From Balanoglossus misakiensis (lineage: Eukaryota > Hemichordata), in contig CM082596.2 in the NCBI GenBank assembly GCA_040954595.2, positions 7,068,001 to 7,132,000 on the forward strand: 64,000 nucleotides of DNA, read 5' to 3'. Positions 1-11,889 of this stretch are shown piece by piece. The notes under the pieces were generated by a model. The model ran no database searches. It worked only from the letters and a program-made list of their open reading frames with translations, and had not been told where the DNA came from. Position 1 is the first letter of the stretch; every line of letters begins with the position of its first letter. The translations under genes and the position numbers were made by a program.

Positions 1-162
1 CGTTTAGTGAACAGAGATAGTGAAAAGACACCAGCTTGGGTGAAAAGGAGGGACAAAACCAGTATCTACTTATACGGTGCGCATGAAATATGGAAGGAAG
101 CAAAGGCAGTCCACTATTTGAATATAACTGTTTTCCGTTTTTAATGAATACAAGAGACTTAC

Positions 163-3100
163 CATGCCATTGTAGGTACAGTAGAGATAGTTTGTCATCG
201 CTGGGTACTCTGCGGCCATGGTGTCAATCTGGAAGTTTTTTTTTAAGAAAATAGATCATTGACCGTCATCAGAAATTGTGCACAAGAAAACTGATCGTCA
301 TGCACAAGATTATAATCCTTGGTGCAAATTGTCTCATAAAATGTTTAGTGAACGACATTTTCTGGCAAAAAAAATCGACCCAATGTCCAAGTGCGCTTAC
401 CTGTTTGACCCACGGTTTGATGTTTTTCTGAGTTCGCAGTTCCCTGGCCTCCATCTCGGTCGCCCCAATGGCCTGACCGATCTGTTTGTCTGAAAACCCG
501 GCCTCCTTCGATGCTTTTATGACATCTGTGGGAATTGTGTGACTACAGAGAATAGGATGACAAGTTTTGGAATCTTCCCTTGGTCTTTTCACAGGATTAA
601 ATTTCCATATGCTGCAACTTTCGGCCATTTTTTCAGTATTTTGATCTGCATATATTAACTGGAATTTGTTGCTCAACTCTTCAATCGTGATGAAATCGCC
701 AATATTTTATCTTAACAAAGTCTATACACACAAAGTCGGAATTTTTTATATGAAAATTGAATTCAACAACAAAATCTATGTGTACGCATATTATATGCAT
801 TATGTTTGTATGTGAGATCGATTGAACACTTTTAGTGAATTTTTCACTCACACTGTATAATCCTGGAGTTGCTTGTCCTGGGCCACAATTCTCTGCAGTT
901 TGTAAAGGAACCAGGGATCGATGGCCGTCAACTGTTGGATCTTCTCGACGGAGTATCCGTCGTGTAAAGCCTGCAGATGAAAAGAAAAGTGAACTTGCAA
1001 ATAAATTTGTGAATTCTGTCCAAAGACAATCAGTAGCTTTGATGAAATATCTGCTGAGATGTGTGACAGCCGTACTACCTCTCCACAAATTTATTCACAA
1101 ATGACAGATTACTGATTAATGCACACGTATAATTTACTTTCCCCTAAAATCATGGAGAAAGTTTAACTGACACAACCACACACACACACACACAGAAAAC
1201 TTCCCCACAGTAGTGATGTTGGTATGTTCAATTCAACACAGACAGCCTGTTTTGTGACAGCCTGACAAAACAAGAAAACAGCCAGGTACAGCCCATAGTA
1301 GCTGCACATAAACTTTACATCCAGTCACGTGCTGAGTTATGAGCCAAGTGTTGGTGACTGGCTATCATCTCAATCACTGCCATTACCTTGCAAATGGAAT
1401 GTATCCTGGTTGCCGAGGGCGTCGTCAGGTCATTCTCCATGTTGCCGCTGAACAGCTTGCCCACGGGCATCCTGGGTACGAAACCGTCCACGGACGGGTG
1501 GATCATGCGCAGTGCCTTCTGCAAACTCTCCTCAAAGCTCCTGCCAATGGCCATGACCTAGTAGGGGGTTAAAAATCAAACAGAAACGTTCATATGCAGA
1601 ATATAACACAGTCACTATCACCACACCAACCAACAAGTTTGAAAAAATAGATTGACACACAGCTGATGGTCCTGATCAGTTACTACACTTATAATAGTTT
1701 CAAAGTAAAAGTTTAATTTTAATGTTAACATTCCACCCAGATTTGACAAACAAGTGAAAAATGTTCTTTTTTCATCACAAGCTTGGTTTTACTGGTATGA
1801 GAGATACAGTAGCAAAATGATACTCTAAGAGAACTGCAGAAATCCCTCAAATTATCCGGTGTTTCTGTCAAATCATTTCCATCAATATCAGGGCAAAATT
1901 GGCCTGGAGTGGCTGTACTCCATTATTCCGGAAGTTCCGGGCACGGAAGGAACGGAGAACGGAATCCCAACTCCTCACCTCTCCCACACTCTTCATGGCA
2001 CTGCCGATCTCCTGCGAGGTGTCCTGGAAGCGGTCCAGATCCCAGCGCGGAATCTTCGTGACGATGTAGTCCAGACTCGGCTCGAAGCACGCCGTGGTCG
2101 TCATGGTGGTGGCGTTCTTGATGTCCGGCAGCTGGATGCCGAGTCCCAGCTTTGCGGCGATGAAAGCCAGAGGGTATCTGAAATATCACGCAAAACGTTA
2201 CATATTTTGCGTGCTTTTAGTCAGCAGAAAATCAACCCTTACACACTTCAAACTCAAAGCTACTGATAGAACATCAGTTGAATTAGTCACACCGGTCAGT
2301 TTCAACTGTAAAAATACAACACAATAGATGATTTTTTTCGTTCACTGCAAGATCTCGCGAGACTTAGTTAATTACCATAGCAACCGGTGGCTACCTGAAA
2401 GTTGGTCCCTTTAAAAAAGCTTGCTGATGATTTTTTTTCACTAAACTGCAAGATCTCGCGAGACTTGGTTAATTACCATAGCAACCGGTGGCTACATGAA
2501 TGCTGGTCCCTTTATAAATGCTTGCTGGGTCAAATGCAATCGTCGAAAACAACAACGACTCACCCAGTGGCTTTGGATGCCAGCGCCGAACTCCTGGAGA
2601 GTCGGGCATTGACTTCGATGATGCAGTATTCCAGGGACTTGGGGTGCAGGGCGTACTGGATGTTACACTCCCCGATGATGCCCAGATGCCGCACCACTTT
2701 GATGGCCGTCTCTCTCAACATGTGGTACTCGTGGTTGCTAAGCGTCTGGCTGGGGGCCACCACGATTGAATCCCCTGAAAAGTGGGGCCAAAAACAGAAG
2801 TTTTCAGTTCATGGGTTTGCAGCCCACTAATGATACTTTCAAGTTGAAATATTGGAAAAATTTAAAGAAACATCAGAAGTAAAATTTGAAACGACAAAAA
2901 TTGCACAGTTCCACGAGAGGATGAAGTCTATAGACTCACCAGTGTGAATTCCCAATGGGTCAAAGTTTTCCATGTTACACACCGTCACACAATTGTCGGC
3001 TGCATCGCGCACAACCTCGTATTCGATCTCTTTCCATCCCAGCAGAGATTTTTCCACGAGGACTTGGTTGGTCATGGCGAAAGCCTAAAATTAAGAGAGG

Positions 3101-6100
3101 TAAATTTAGTACTTGATCCAGATTGGCGCGAATTAGTAGAACAGCCATATATGCTTCACTTCGACACTGACCTTGGTGACGATGTCCTTCAACTGTTCAC
3201 GAGATCTGGCAAGACCGGATCCCAGACCGCCGAGGGCGTACGCCGCCCGCACCATGACCGGGTAGCCAATCTCATTGGCAGCATCCAACGCATCTGGAAG
3301 CTGGAGAAGACAAGGGAATCAACATGAATCTTTACATGTTCTGAGGGCAAATTTTGAAATACATAAGTGAGACACACAGAAGAGTGGTTTAATACATACT
3401 GTAAAACACTTTATCGTGAAAATAAAAAGTTGCGTAATTTTTTTTGAAGATAACGGTGCAGTGAATGAAATAAGAGAACGCGAAAATTAATACTCGCGAA
3501 ACAGTGGCCTCTCTCGATATCGCGAAAATTTCAACTCGCTAAAATAAAGTGTTTTACAGTAAATACAGAACATCATAACTCACATTTTCCACAGCTACAC
3601 TGGGAGCAATTTTTTCGTTAATCTCGAACAGCTTGTCGGCAAATGACTGCCTGTCTTCAGTGGCCATGATAGAAGAGATCGGTGTTCCCAACACCTGGAG
3701 TTGAAAAAAATCACAATTTCTGTCAATCTCTGTATTGTCCTAGTCTACAGATGAGCCAATTGCACAGACATTTTTCCAGCAGTGGCTTTGGTTTTTCCAG
3801 GACTGTCAAAGACTTTTAGGGAATTAATTCACTCTTGCTGATAATTGCTAAGAGAGAACATTTTTATCACTATATCATTTCACAGGGTGATTCTTGTATT
3901 ATAATACAGACTTGGCAATTAACACTTAAAAACAGTAGTATCTGGACATACAAAACCTAAAGAAACGACATTACTCCTAACTTGACAGTCCATCATACAA
4001 GCAGACATATAACGCGCAAACAAACCTTGACGCCATATTCCTGAAGAACACCTTCCCTGTGCAGAGCCACACCGCAGTTCAACGCAGTCTGACCGCCCAT
4101 CGATAACAGAATTCCATCCGGCTTCTCTTGCTTGATGACTTCCGTGACAAACTCCGGTGTGATGGGCAAGAAGTACACATTATCTGCCTGCGAGGAATAA
4201 AGTGATACAAGGCCTTTAAAGCTCCAGAAGCTGTCTGGGTTTACATGGGAACAGCCATCGTGCCGCATGAACGAAGCAGCCAACCATAGCGTAGACTGGG
4301 CATGACAGCAACTGAAGATCCTAGTAGGTCGTGGCGACTGCAGTGGGGTTTGCGCTGGTACGGGAGGACATATTCTCATCGAGGGGGACACCCACGCGGC
4401 GCGACAACCCCTTCCCTTTAATGATACTTGATTTTGCAAATGCATTGAATTTCATCCAAACTGACCTGTTTTTCGCCATATGCGTTGGTCTGCACAGAGG
4501 CTATGTTAGGGTTCATCAACACGGTCTGCTTATTTTCTTCCTGGAAAAGAAACGCAAACAAGAAGTGTTAATTATGCAAATTGCTCAGAGGGCAACTTAC
4601 AACCAATCAGCATTGGTGTATCATATACAAATTGATCAGGGGGAATCTTTTGACCAATCAGCATTAGTGTACCCATTGCTCTTCTGTTACAATTGTAAAT
4701 CTAGAGTATATGGTACATTCCTATGATCTTAAACTTACAGAGCACTACAGATGTATATAGCATGAAACCAGGTCTCAGTCTGCCTTACCTTCAGGGCCTT
4801 AATGGCCTGGGAACCTGAATAATCAAACTCTCCTGCCTGGCCAATGGACAAGCCCCCTGACCCGAGCATCAGAACTTTGGATACCTAGAAATAGACAAAG
4901 TAAATGTATGGGTTTGACGTTACTATTCTACATCTAACACCTGTGTGTAAAATAGTACTGGTGTAAACTGTGATGAAAGGTCGATTTTCAAGTGACTTTA
5001 TTTGCTTACATCTGTCGGTTCCGGCTGGGGAGGTCGCTGCGACATCGCTCCAAACACCGTCGTCTTTCCACTCTTCACCATGTCAATAAAACTGTCGAAC
5101 AGAAACTGAAGATGGGAAGGTTCCAGATTACTTACAGTTGCCAACAATGAATTATTTGAGCAATCAGTATTCTCTAGTATAGCCATCAACTATATTGAGC
5201 CACAAACAGACATATCATAATATCAGAACTACATGTATGAAACTCAAGAAGCACACAACAATAAAAACACAGCAAGCATACCTCTGTGTCTGTGGGTCCT
5301 CCTCTAGCTTCTGGGTGGAACTGAGCTGTGAATATTGGCTTTGTTTCATGCATGATGCCCTGTATTAAAGTTAAAAAACAACATACTTGTCAAAATGTGA
5401 GATTTGAGACTCCAAGGGCTGTTGTAAGCTCAAAACAACTCTGCTTACCATCCTAAAATGTGATATGACATTTGACAACATATCAAGTATGGTGAATACT
5501 ATCTGTCCAATGGGGAGAGATGGAGATACAGATACTTATCAATGAATTGGAACAGTGTATGATTTTCATCATTGTATATCAACTCTTCAACATTTCTATA
5601 TAAGATGCATTTCTGAAAATATATTATTCGAGTGACAGGTGTCAATCATTGCCACCTGACAGGTGTCAATCAATCAATCAATCATCCCCTCACCTCATTT
5701 GTCTTGTCATTGGCGTTTACAAACACCGGTCTCCAACCCTTGGGCAGAGTGTCGCTGTCGATGGCAAATCCGTGATTCTGAGATGTTATGTAGGCTTGTC
5801 CGTTCAGCAAGTTCACGACCGGCTGGTTGTGTCCCCTGCGGAGAAAACACAACAACAATTCCATGAGAAACTGCAAAATTGCGAGCTGCAATAAAACCTG
5901 TCTTAGCTGGACACCGAAGGACTGAGCAATATGTTCAGTTTATAGACATTTCAGAACATGCAAAAAAATAGAACTGAGACAAAGATTTAACATTTTCACT
6001 CAAGGTTAGCTGTTACAGAGTTGAATTAGCCTGTTGTCTTTACCAGCTACCTGTCTAAGTAAACATCGTTACACTGACCTGTTTCCCAGAGGCAGTTTGT

Positions 6101-9100
6101 ATGCCTTGGCTCCTGCAGCCAAAGCAACCAGCTGATTCCCCATACAAATCCCAAAGACTGGCTCGGGTCGGTCACTCTCTATAACCTAGAGGGGTGAAAA
6201 GACCACAAGAGTAAATGCTAAAAAACCGTTTGGATGAAAGAAATCGTTTATCAATATGTGGTAATTTAAACCAAATTCTACACATTTTGCAAACACCAGA
6301 CTTTTTTCCTCAAATGCACACACAAGCATTTTTTTACCCACCTTCCTGAGATTCCGGATGGTTTCCTGGGCCAATGCCGGATCTCCGGGTCCATTGGATA
6401 TGAACAAGCCGTCATAGGCTTCCTGGGTGAAGTCATAATTCCACGGCACAAGATGAACTTCTGCCTTTTTCTGGGAGTGCAATATAAAGAAGGCGTTATA
6501 CCGGTAGTTAGAAATAAGGCAGAAATCTTTACTTACAGCAAAGTTTTTGCATATACACGGCCTGTAACACTTTTTAAAGGGACTTAACTTTTGCTAACAT
6601 CGCACAATACGCAGATACTGACACTTTTCAGAAAGTTCCATTATGTGACAAATTTGTTGCAGCATGAAGCATGACTTAACACAGTTGCTTTGTATGTCTA
6701 TGTTGTTGTTGTTATCATTGTTTGTTGTTGTTGTTGCTGTTGATTTTTATGAGTTTACACTCACCTTAACCAGACTTCTGATAATGTTGTGTTTGATGCC
6801 ACAGTCAATGGCTATTATCTTGTACGGGTTGCCTTTGCCGAAGACATGCACATCCTGACAAAACAAAGAAAACATACATTGAGTGAGACATTAAAAAAAA
6901 AACAATGAATGTCGAACTAGAGAATACCAGATTAAAGGTTGAAAATTTCAGCATGTTGTGTGCAAAAACACTGCACGAAAACATTGTTAGGTTTCTATTG
7001 TAAGATGGACATACCTTGCATGAGACTTCTGCGATGAGGTTTCGTAGATTCGGATCCTCAAACTCCACCGGCTGATCGGAGAACTCAATCTTTCCAAGAA
7101 CTGTACCCTGTCACGGTCAGCAAAACATGAGTACATTGTCACAATCAACAAATTTCACCTTGCGGTCATGTTGTCGTCCACCCACGAGTCAATTCTGGAC
7201 TGCGGGCGGACAAAGTCAACAATTATTTGATATCTGAGGCACTTTTAGCGAGGAATAAGTTTCCTAATCTTGACAGAATATCTCAATGTACTGTGAGCTA
7301 TTTATGCACACATTTTCATCTGCCACACTGCATAAAATTCACTCTAAGTGATTTTTATACTTTGTCATAGCTCCAACCATGAGCAGGTAGAGACAGACCC
7401 CGGCCCGTATTCCCCTCAACTGCGCAGTCACTCCCTTGTACAACAATCTTCCCTCATTTTTGTAAATTTTCCATCTCCAGCTTTTCACCACATGCCTTCC
7501 TACTTTCACTCACCTTATCCCGGATGATTTTGGTCAACATCCTAGTGTCGATGCCGTACAGTGCTGGCACATCTTCCTCGACCAGCCATTGGGAAAGCGA
7601 CTTGACAGACTCCCAGTGGCTGTGTTCGTGGGAATAATCCTGAACTAACAATCCAGCAACCTGCAATCAAATCAAATCGTTTAACAAATTTCATTTCTCC
7701 ATCAAAACCGCATGTGCATACTATAATGGTACATGCTTTTACAGTACAGTGGAAAATTACAACCATGTTCACATCAAGGGAGAACTTCATTGTAACTTAC
7801 ATGTATTTTTTCAGATTCCATGTTGAGGGTAAGGCCAAGTTCATCAGTTATCTGGCTGTTCGGGACACCATAGTTACCAACTATGGGATAAGTCAAGGTT
7901 AGGATCTGACCCCGGTAACTTGGGTCTGTTAAAGATTCGGGATACCTGAAAATTTGAAGAAAATATTGTACAGAAATGAATATTTAGCAGATATTTGTCT
8001 CAATGAGTAAAACTATAACACTGTAGTCTGGCAAATGTTAATTGTTTTGTAAGAGAAAATTTTGAAATAATAGCCAAAAGTTAAAAATTTTGAAAAAATA
8101 GCCAAAAATTAGAGGACCTCACAGTCCCTGACAACAGAACACTTACCCGACAAGACCTGTGTTGAAAACCACCTCCCCGGCATTGGATTTTTCCTTCCCG
8201 AAAGAATATCCTGTAAAGGTCCGTCCATCTTCTAGTACGAGGGAAGCCTGCTTGGGCTGTACAGAGAAAAAAGAGGAACTTTTGATGACCATTTAAAAAA
8301 TAAACCATTCATAAGTCAACAATTGTTACTGCGATATAACACAGTCAACTTGTACAACAGTACGATGCTTTTAATAGAATATTCCATTATTCATCATCAA
8401 ATTTTCCTACATCTACCTTCCTGAAAAAATGTACAAATATAGCCTTGTTTTCCATTGGGTTTCTTAGTCAGTACATTGGGAAATATTTATTTTTGATTCG
8501 TAATAGCTTTAATTAATATTTTTTGTTTACTTTCACTAACAATCTGCTGGTACATGTATAGCAAACACAGAACATCACAGCTACTGATTCTAGTATGACC
8601 CACACTCATTAAAGTCTATCCTGCAGTGCAGCCTCGGGACAATGAATACATCTGATCAAGTGTTATTTTCTGCTGGCACTGAATATCGTCCTCCATGTTT
8701 AATAGTATCCTCTGATACAAACTAGCACTACCGTATGTACCACTATTGCCAAAGGGTTTCATTCTAACACAGATCTGCAAGTCGAAACCACCAATTTTCA
8801 TGCCATCATGGTAAAATTTGTAGTCTGGGACCAAACTTGATCAAATAACTGTAGCCTATCACAAGCAAGTTGCTTTTATCATTCCAAGCACTACGAACTC
8901 GACATACGGTAAAAATAATTTATAATGTTATTTTTCTCAATTAAACACCTCTACTCTTATGAACCTGCTGTGATACAAAATTCAACTGGGTATATACTAA
9001 TTGAATTTCAAACCCGACCATTTCACTTTCATGGGTCTACATGCACTTGTCGTTTTATTGCCAAATCAATATTGACGTTAATGACATGCTGTTACAGAGC

Positions 9101-9588
9101 CAGACATGCTGTGATGGAACAATACATTGTTATTACGAAGATATTGCCAAGATATTGCCAATAAAAACACTTAAAAAGAAAATCACCTCTTGCTCAGACA
9201 TGAGGTGAGAGGAGAAATGGTTTCAGATGCTAGGTGTTCTCCTCGAAGAAATTAGGAGGGCCCCTCCCCACCCCCCATCACTTGGTTTATCTGAGGAATC
9301 TAGTTGGGGAGCCATCAGACACCATCTTATATCACACACACAAAATTGTAACAATTGATTTTCCTAAACATTTAGGGTTTTATTTTAACATGATAAACAC
9401 ATGAATTTATAATGAACTTGTCTGTAGAATTTAGAACATTACAAAACATTTTTTTTAAATTGCAACATTACCTTTCGAAGAAGTTCACTCGCGGAGACTG
9501 ACGATGACTGTCGTATCTTCGAGTTCAAGAGATTGGTGATATGCTTGTGCCTGATTTGGTAACACGGTGCTCGTAGAAAATGCAGCAT
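163..9588 (-). CDS. CPS1: Mitochondrial carbamoyl-phosphate synthetase, CPS1/CPSase III type (partial, 5' 23 coding exons)
   Basis: Makes carbamoyl phosphate from bicarbonate, ATP and ammonia or glutamine in the mitochondrial matrix (first step of the urea/arginine route). Coding exons, 5' to 3': 9472-9588, 8147-8256, 7801-7945, 7514-7660, 7015-7107, 6765-6854, 6342-6470, 6079-6185, 5694-5835, 5282-5359, 5010-5105, 4789-4884, 4466-4540, 4026-4187, 3584-3694, 3172-3300, 2940-3084, 2564-2774, 1979-2177, 1387-1557, 852-970, 401-542, 163-228. They total 960 codons with every phase matching. Residues 1-39 are rich in Arg/Lys/Ser with one acidic residue, as in a mitochondrial presequence. The small-subunit domain follows (about 43-200), then the glutamine amidotransferase domain (about 217-400), with Cys291 in FGICMGNQ and His375/Glu377 in QFHPEA. 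The first ATP-grasp half starts near 419 ([17 protein letters not shown]), with ALGGLGSG at 588-595 and EVNAR at 711-715. The second ATP-grasp half and the allosteric domain lie beyond the left edge. CAD is unlikely: there is a presequence, and the sequence fits CPS1/III throughout. Confidence 0.95.
1176..1194. repeat. (AC)n microsatellite
   Basis: Short run of alternating A and C in a CPS intron. Confidence 0.85.
2344..2530. repeat. 101-bp tandem duplication with TCTCGCGAGA motif in a CPS intron
   Basis: Two copies in a row, starting at about 2344 and 2445 with a period of 101 bases. Each carries the 10-base palindrome TCTCGCGAGA (2353-2362 and 2454-2463), then TTAATTACCATAGCAACC, then GGTGGCTAC, a GGTCCCTTTA segment and GCTTGCTG. 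The copies differ by a handful of substitutions. They lie in the intron between the exons 2564-2774 and 1979-2177. Confidence 0.9.
3398..3560. mobile_element. MITE-like element, TIR ACTGTAAAACACTTTAT (family 6)
   Basis: A 163-bp segment in a CPS intron begins with ACTGTAAAACACTTTAT and ends with the exact reverse complement, ATAAAGTGTTTTACAGT. The inside is non-coding and rich in CGCGAAAA words. Short non-autonomous DNA transposons look like this. Only one copy is in the window. Confidence 0.7.
4577..4672. repeat. Diverged tandem duplication, about 53-bp period, in a CPS intron
   Basis: The segment AAATTGCTCAGAGGGCAACT...ACCAATCAGCATTGGTGTA at about 4577-4619 recurs in diverged form at about 4630-4672. 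ACCAATCAGCATT is identical in both. Confidence 0.75.
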
Positions 9589-9629
9589 TTTGTCTGTCTT
9601 TTGTTCAGTTCACAAGAAAATGAAGAAAT
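9589..9629 (-). other. CPS1: 5' UTR part of the CPS start-codon exon, with splice acceptor
   Basis: Immediately upstream of the ATG (minus strand) a pyrimidine-rich tract ends in CTCTTGCAG, with the AG at 9630-9631. This is a strong acceptor only 41 bases before the start codon, so the transcript probably has at least one upstream non-coding exon. Confidence 0.6.
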
Positions 9630-11710
9630 CTGCAAGAGAAGCAAACGATGTACAATGATAAGTTAACAGTTTGAGTTTATTCAATCATCTCCCTCTGGTC
9701 AGCCTTATCGCAAAAGATACTTTGTAATCTTACAGATGCAAGTCGGAAAAAATCCAAAGTAACTGATAAGAACAAATTGCATGGAATATCATTAGGATTT
9801 TATCAGCTGCTTTCCCAAACTACCGTAGTGACCTAGACGTGCGCCAATGTCTCGATTAACCTTCAAAAAATTACATTTTGTGTCGCCACGCATTTCTGTG
9901 TTACTTCAAATTCCCGTCTACTCTAATGGAACGGGCAGAAGACTCGATCCGAAGATTCAATATACGGTTACCACGGAAACCGTGATGACTTCGATCTAAT
10001 AATGCCTCAGATCTGTCACTCGGTGTCATAGCACGTTTTATTTTAATTGACGCGAGTGAAACCCAATATGCGGCGCAAACTCAAAAGATTTGCTTCGATT
10101 CTTCGGCTGTTGTCTGCCTGACAGACGCTAAGACGCTGTGACGATTTCTAAAAGACGGGAGAAAAGAACGGCTGCCTGGTTGCCATGGACACATCACAAA
10201 CAGTCAGTCTAAAAGCCAACAAGCCTATGTTTTATGGTCGAGTCAAGATGTGGCTTCATAGGTCACATCTGATCAAACAGCTTCACTGCTATGAAAGCCA
10301 GATTACTTTAATCCCTCGGTAGGTATCGGTATATTAACCGAAATATTATTCAAGCATTAAAGGGACAAAGTCGCTCATTTTTGACATTCAGTAGGATTAT
10401 TCTAACTTCTTCTGATAGATGTTTTTCTACATGCTGAAATATGCTCAAACATTGATTGCTAATACACGTGAGGTTTGAATATTACTAGGAAATGGAGTCT
10501 GACAGACATTTCATCATGTATCACAAAACTGCAGACCCCACGAGGCTTGCTCCATGAGGGCATTGGCAAAACATTATATTAGTCATGTATATATATCATC
10601 CCACATGATTTCAAAGTCTCCATATATAACTGTTAAAGAATAACAATTGCGACTAATGATTCAATGTTAAGGGCTTTGAATTTCCCATATGTTGGGATTT
10701 TTATTTTCACTTCATTTCGCTCTAGCTGTTTCTGACTTCCAACATGCTAATTTAATGATTCGTACATTTCATTCATGCATTATTAAAATTTAGCTAAGCT
10801 CCTAACACCCAAACTTAAATCATCATTAGTATCTTACAATTGTGATTTCCTATTTTCCGCCATATATTACTATCACCATAATCATCAAGGCAGCTAGTAT
10901 GTTTCTAAGTACTCTGTATTTTTTTTACAACAACATATGTTTTTCAAAACTGGTTCCATTAAACTAAAATGAGTTTATTGTCACAACGCTCATTTTCTGG
11001 CTCAGGTCATCGATGGGATTTCACCATGAGTACACAAAAACTGCCACACAATTCCATCAACAGATGTATGCCATTGTAAAATTTTCCCACTGAATAAACC
11101 ATAGTGGAATTTTCATACTGGAATATTTTTTTTCATGAAGTTATTAACTGTAACATTAATTCCCTGTTGATCATTCATTATATACATATAGCTTAGCTTA
11201 TTATTAAAAAGTCTCTCATTTCAACAACAATGTAATTATGACTTTAATTATTTTTTTAATAATTTCCTACTGCAGTCCCTTGATCCGAAAATTAAACTTA
11301 AACAAAATTTAAAATCCACTATACGTGTTCACTGTTCAAGACTTTTCAAGAAAGTCTGGATGGGAGTAGTACCAGAGTTTTATATTTTGAAATTTTGAAA
11401 TTTATGAAACTGGAATGTGAAAAAATTCATGTTTTAATTTTCCATCATTTTTCTATGATTTCCAGACTTTTATTCACAACAATCGCAAGACTTGAGGGGC
11501 CAAAAATTGATCAGCACTGTATTGATGTTTTCACTTAGACAATGCTATTTCAAGATCTACTCATTGTAGGCTGTATCGGAGTTTCAAGAGGTAACCGATA
11601 GCAACACAATTCATTCGATCATTACGACTTCCGCTTTAGGGGGGACAGACGACTGGATGTGTACAGCACGATATGATGCGCATCAAAAACATAGTTACTG
11701 AAATACCTAC
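9630..11710. other. Probable leader intron of the CPS gene; no other gene seen
   Basis: AT-rich, non-coding stretch between the candidate leader exon and the start-codon exon. No ORF of note. A near X-box, GGTTACCACGGAAACC, lies at about 9966-9981 (one base off the RFX consensus). Otherwise I see only simple A/T runs. Confidence 0.4.
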
Positions 11711-11790
11711 CTTGTTGCAAGCGAGATGAAATGATGACGCTCAAACTCTCATAAAATATTGAAATCTCAAGTCAGATGCATTCCGCGAGC
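11711..11790 (-). other. Candidate non-coding first exon of the CPS gene (5' end approximate)
   Basis: On the minus strand, GCAACAAG is followed by GTAGGTA, a good donor at 11709-11710, and there is no useful ORF. It is the best partner I can see for the acceptor at 9630-9631 and would give a leader intron of about 2.1 kb. The upstream edge is a guess. A reverse-oriented CCAAT box lies at 11885-11889 and a CRE half-site (TGACG on the minus strand) near 11841-11848, both in the right place for a promoter. Transcript data would be needed to fix the start. Confidence 0.35.
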
Positions 11791-11840
11791 AACAATCTTG
11801 ACGAGCAATTTCCAGCGACAGCGCAAGACAATTCTGAAGA

Positions 11841-11889
11841 AACGTCACAGATAAACCGAGGGATGAAGAGTGCAGCATCAACCACCAAT
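11841..11889 (-). promoter_or_regulatory. Possible CPS promoter elements (CCAAT box and CRE half-site)
   Basis: Read on the minus strand, ATTGG (an inverted CCAAT box) lies at 11885-11889 and GTGACGTT at about 11841-11848, some 50-100 bases upstream of the candidate leader exon. Both are short motifs and the call rests on position only. Confidence 0.25.

Noticed and set aside
2402-2830. 142-codon plus-strand ORF
   Set aside because: It is the antisense shadow of CPS exon 2564-2774 plus the tandem duplication.
163-9588. CAD (CPS II) as an alternative identity
   Set aside because: The N-terminus looks like a mitochondrial presequence and the sequence follows CPS1/CPSase III in order and wording, including GNQ rather than the GHQ usual in CAD.
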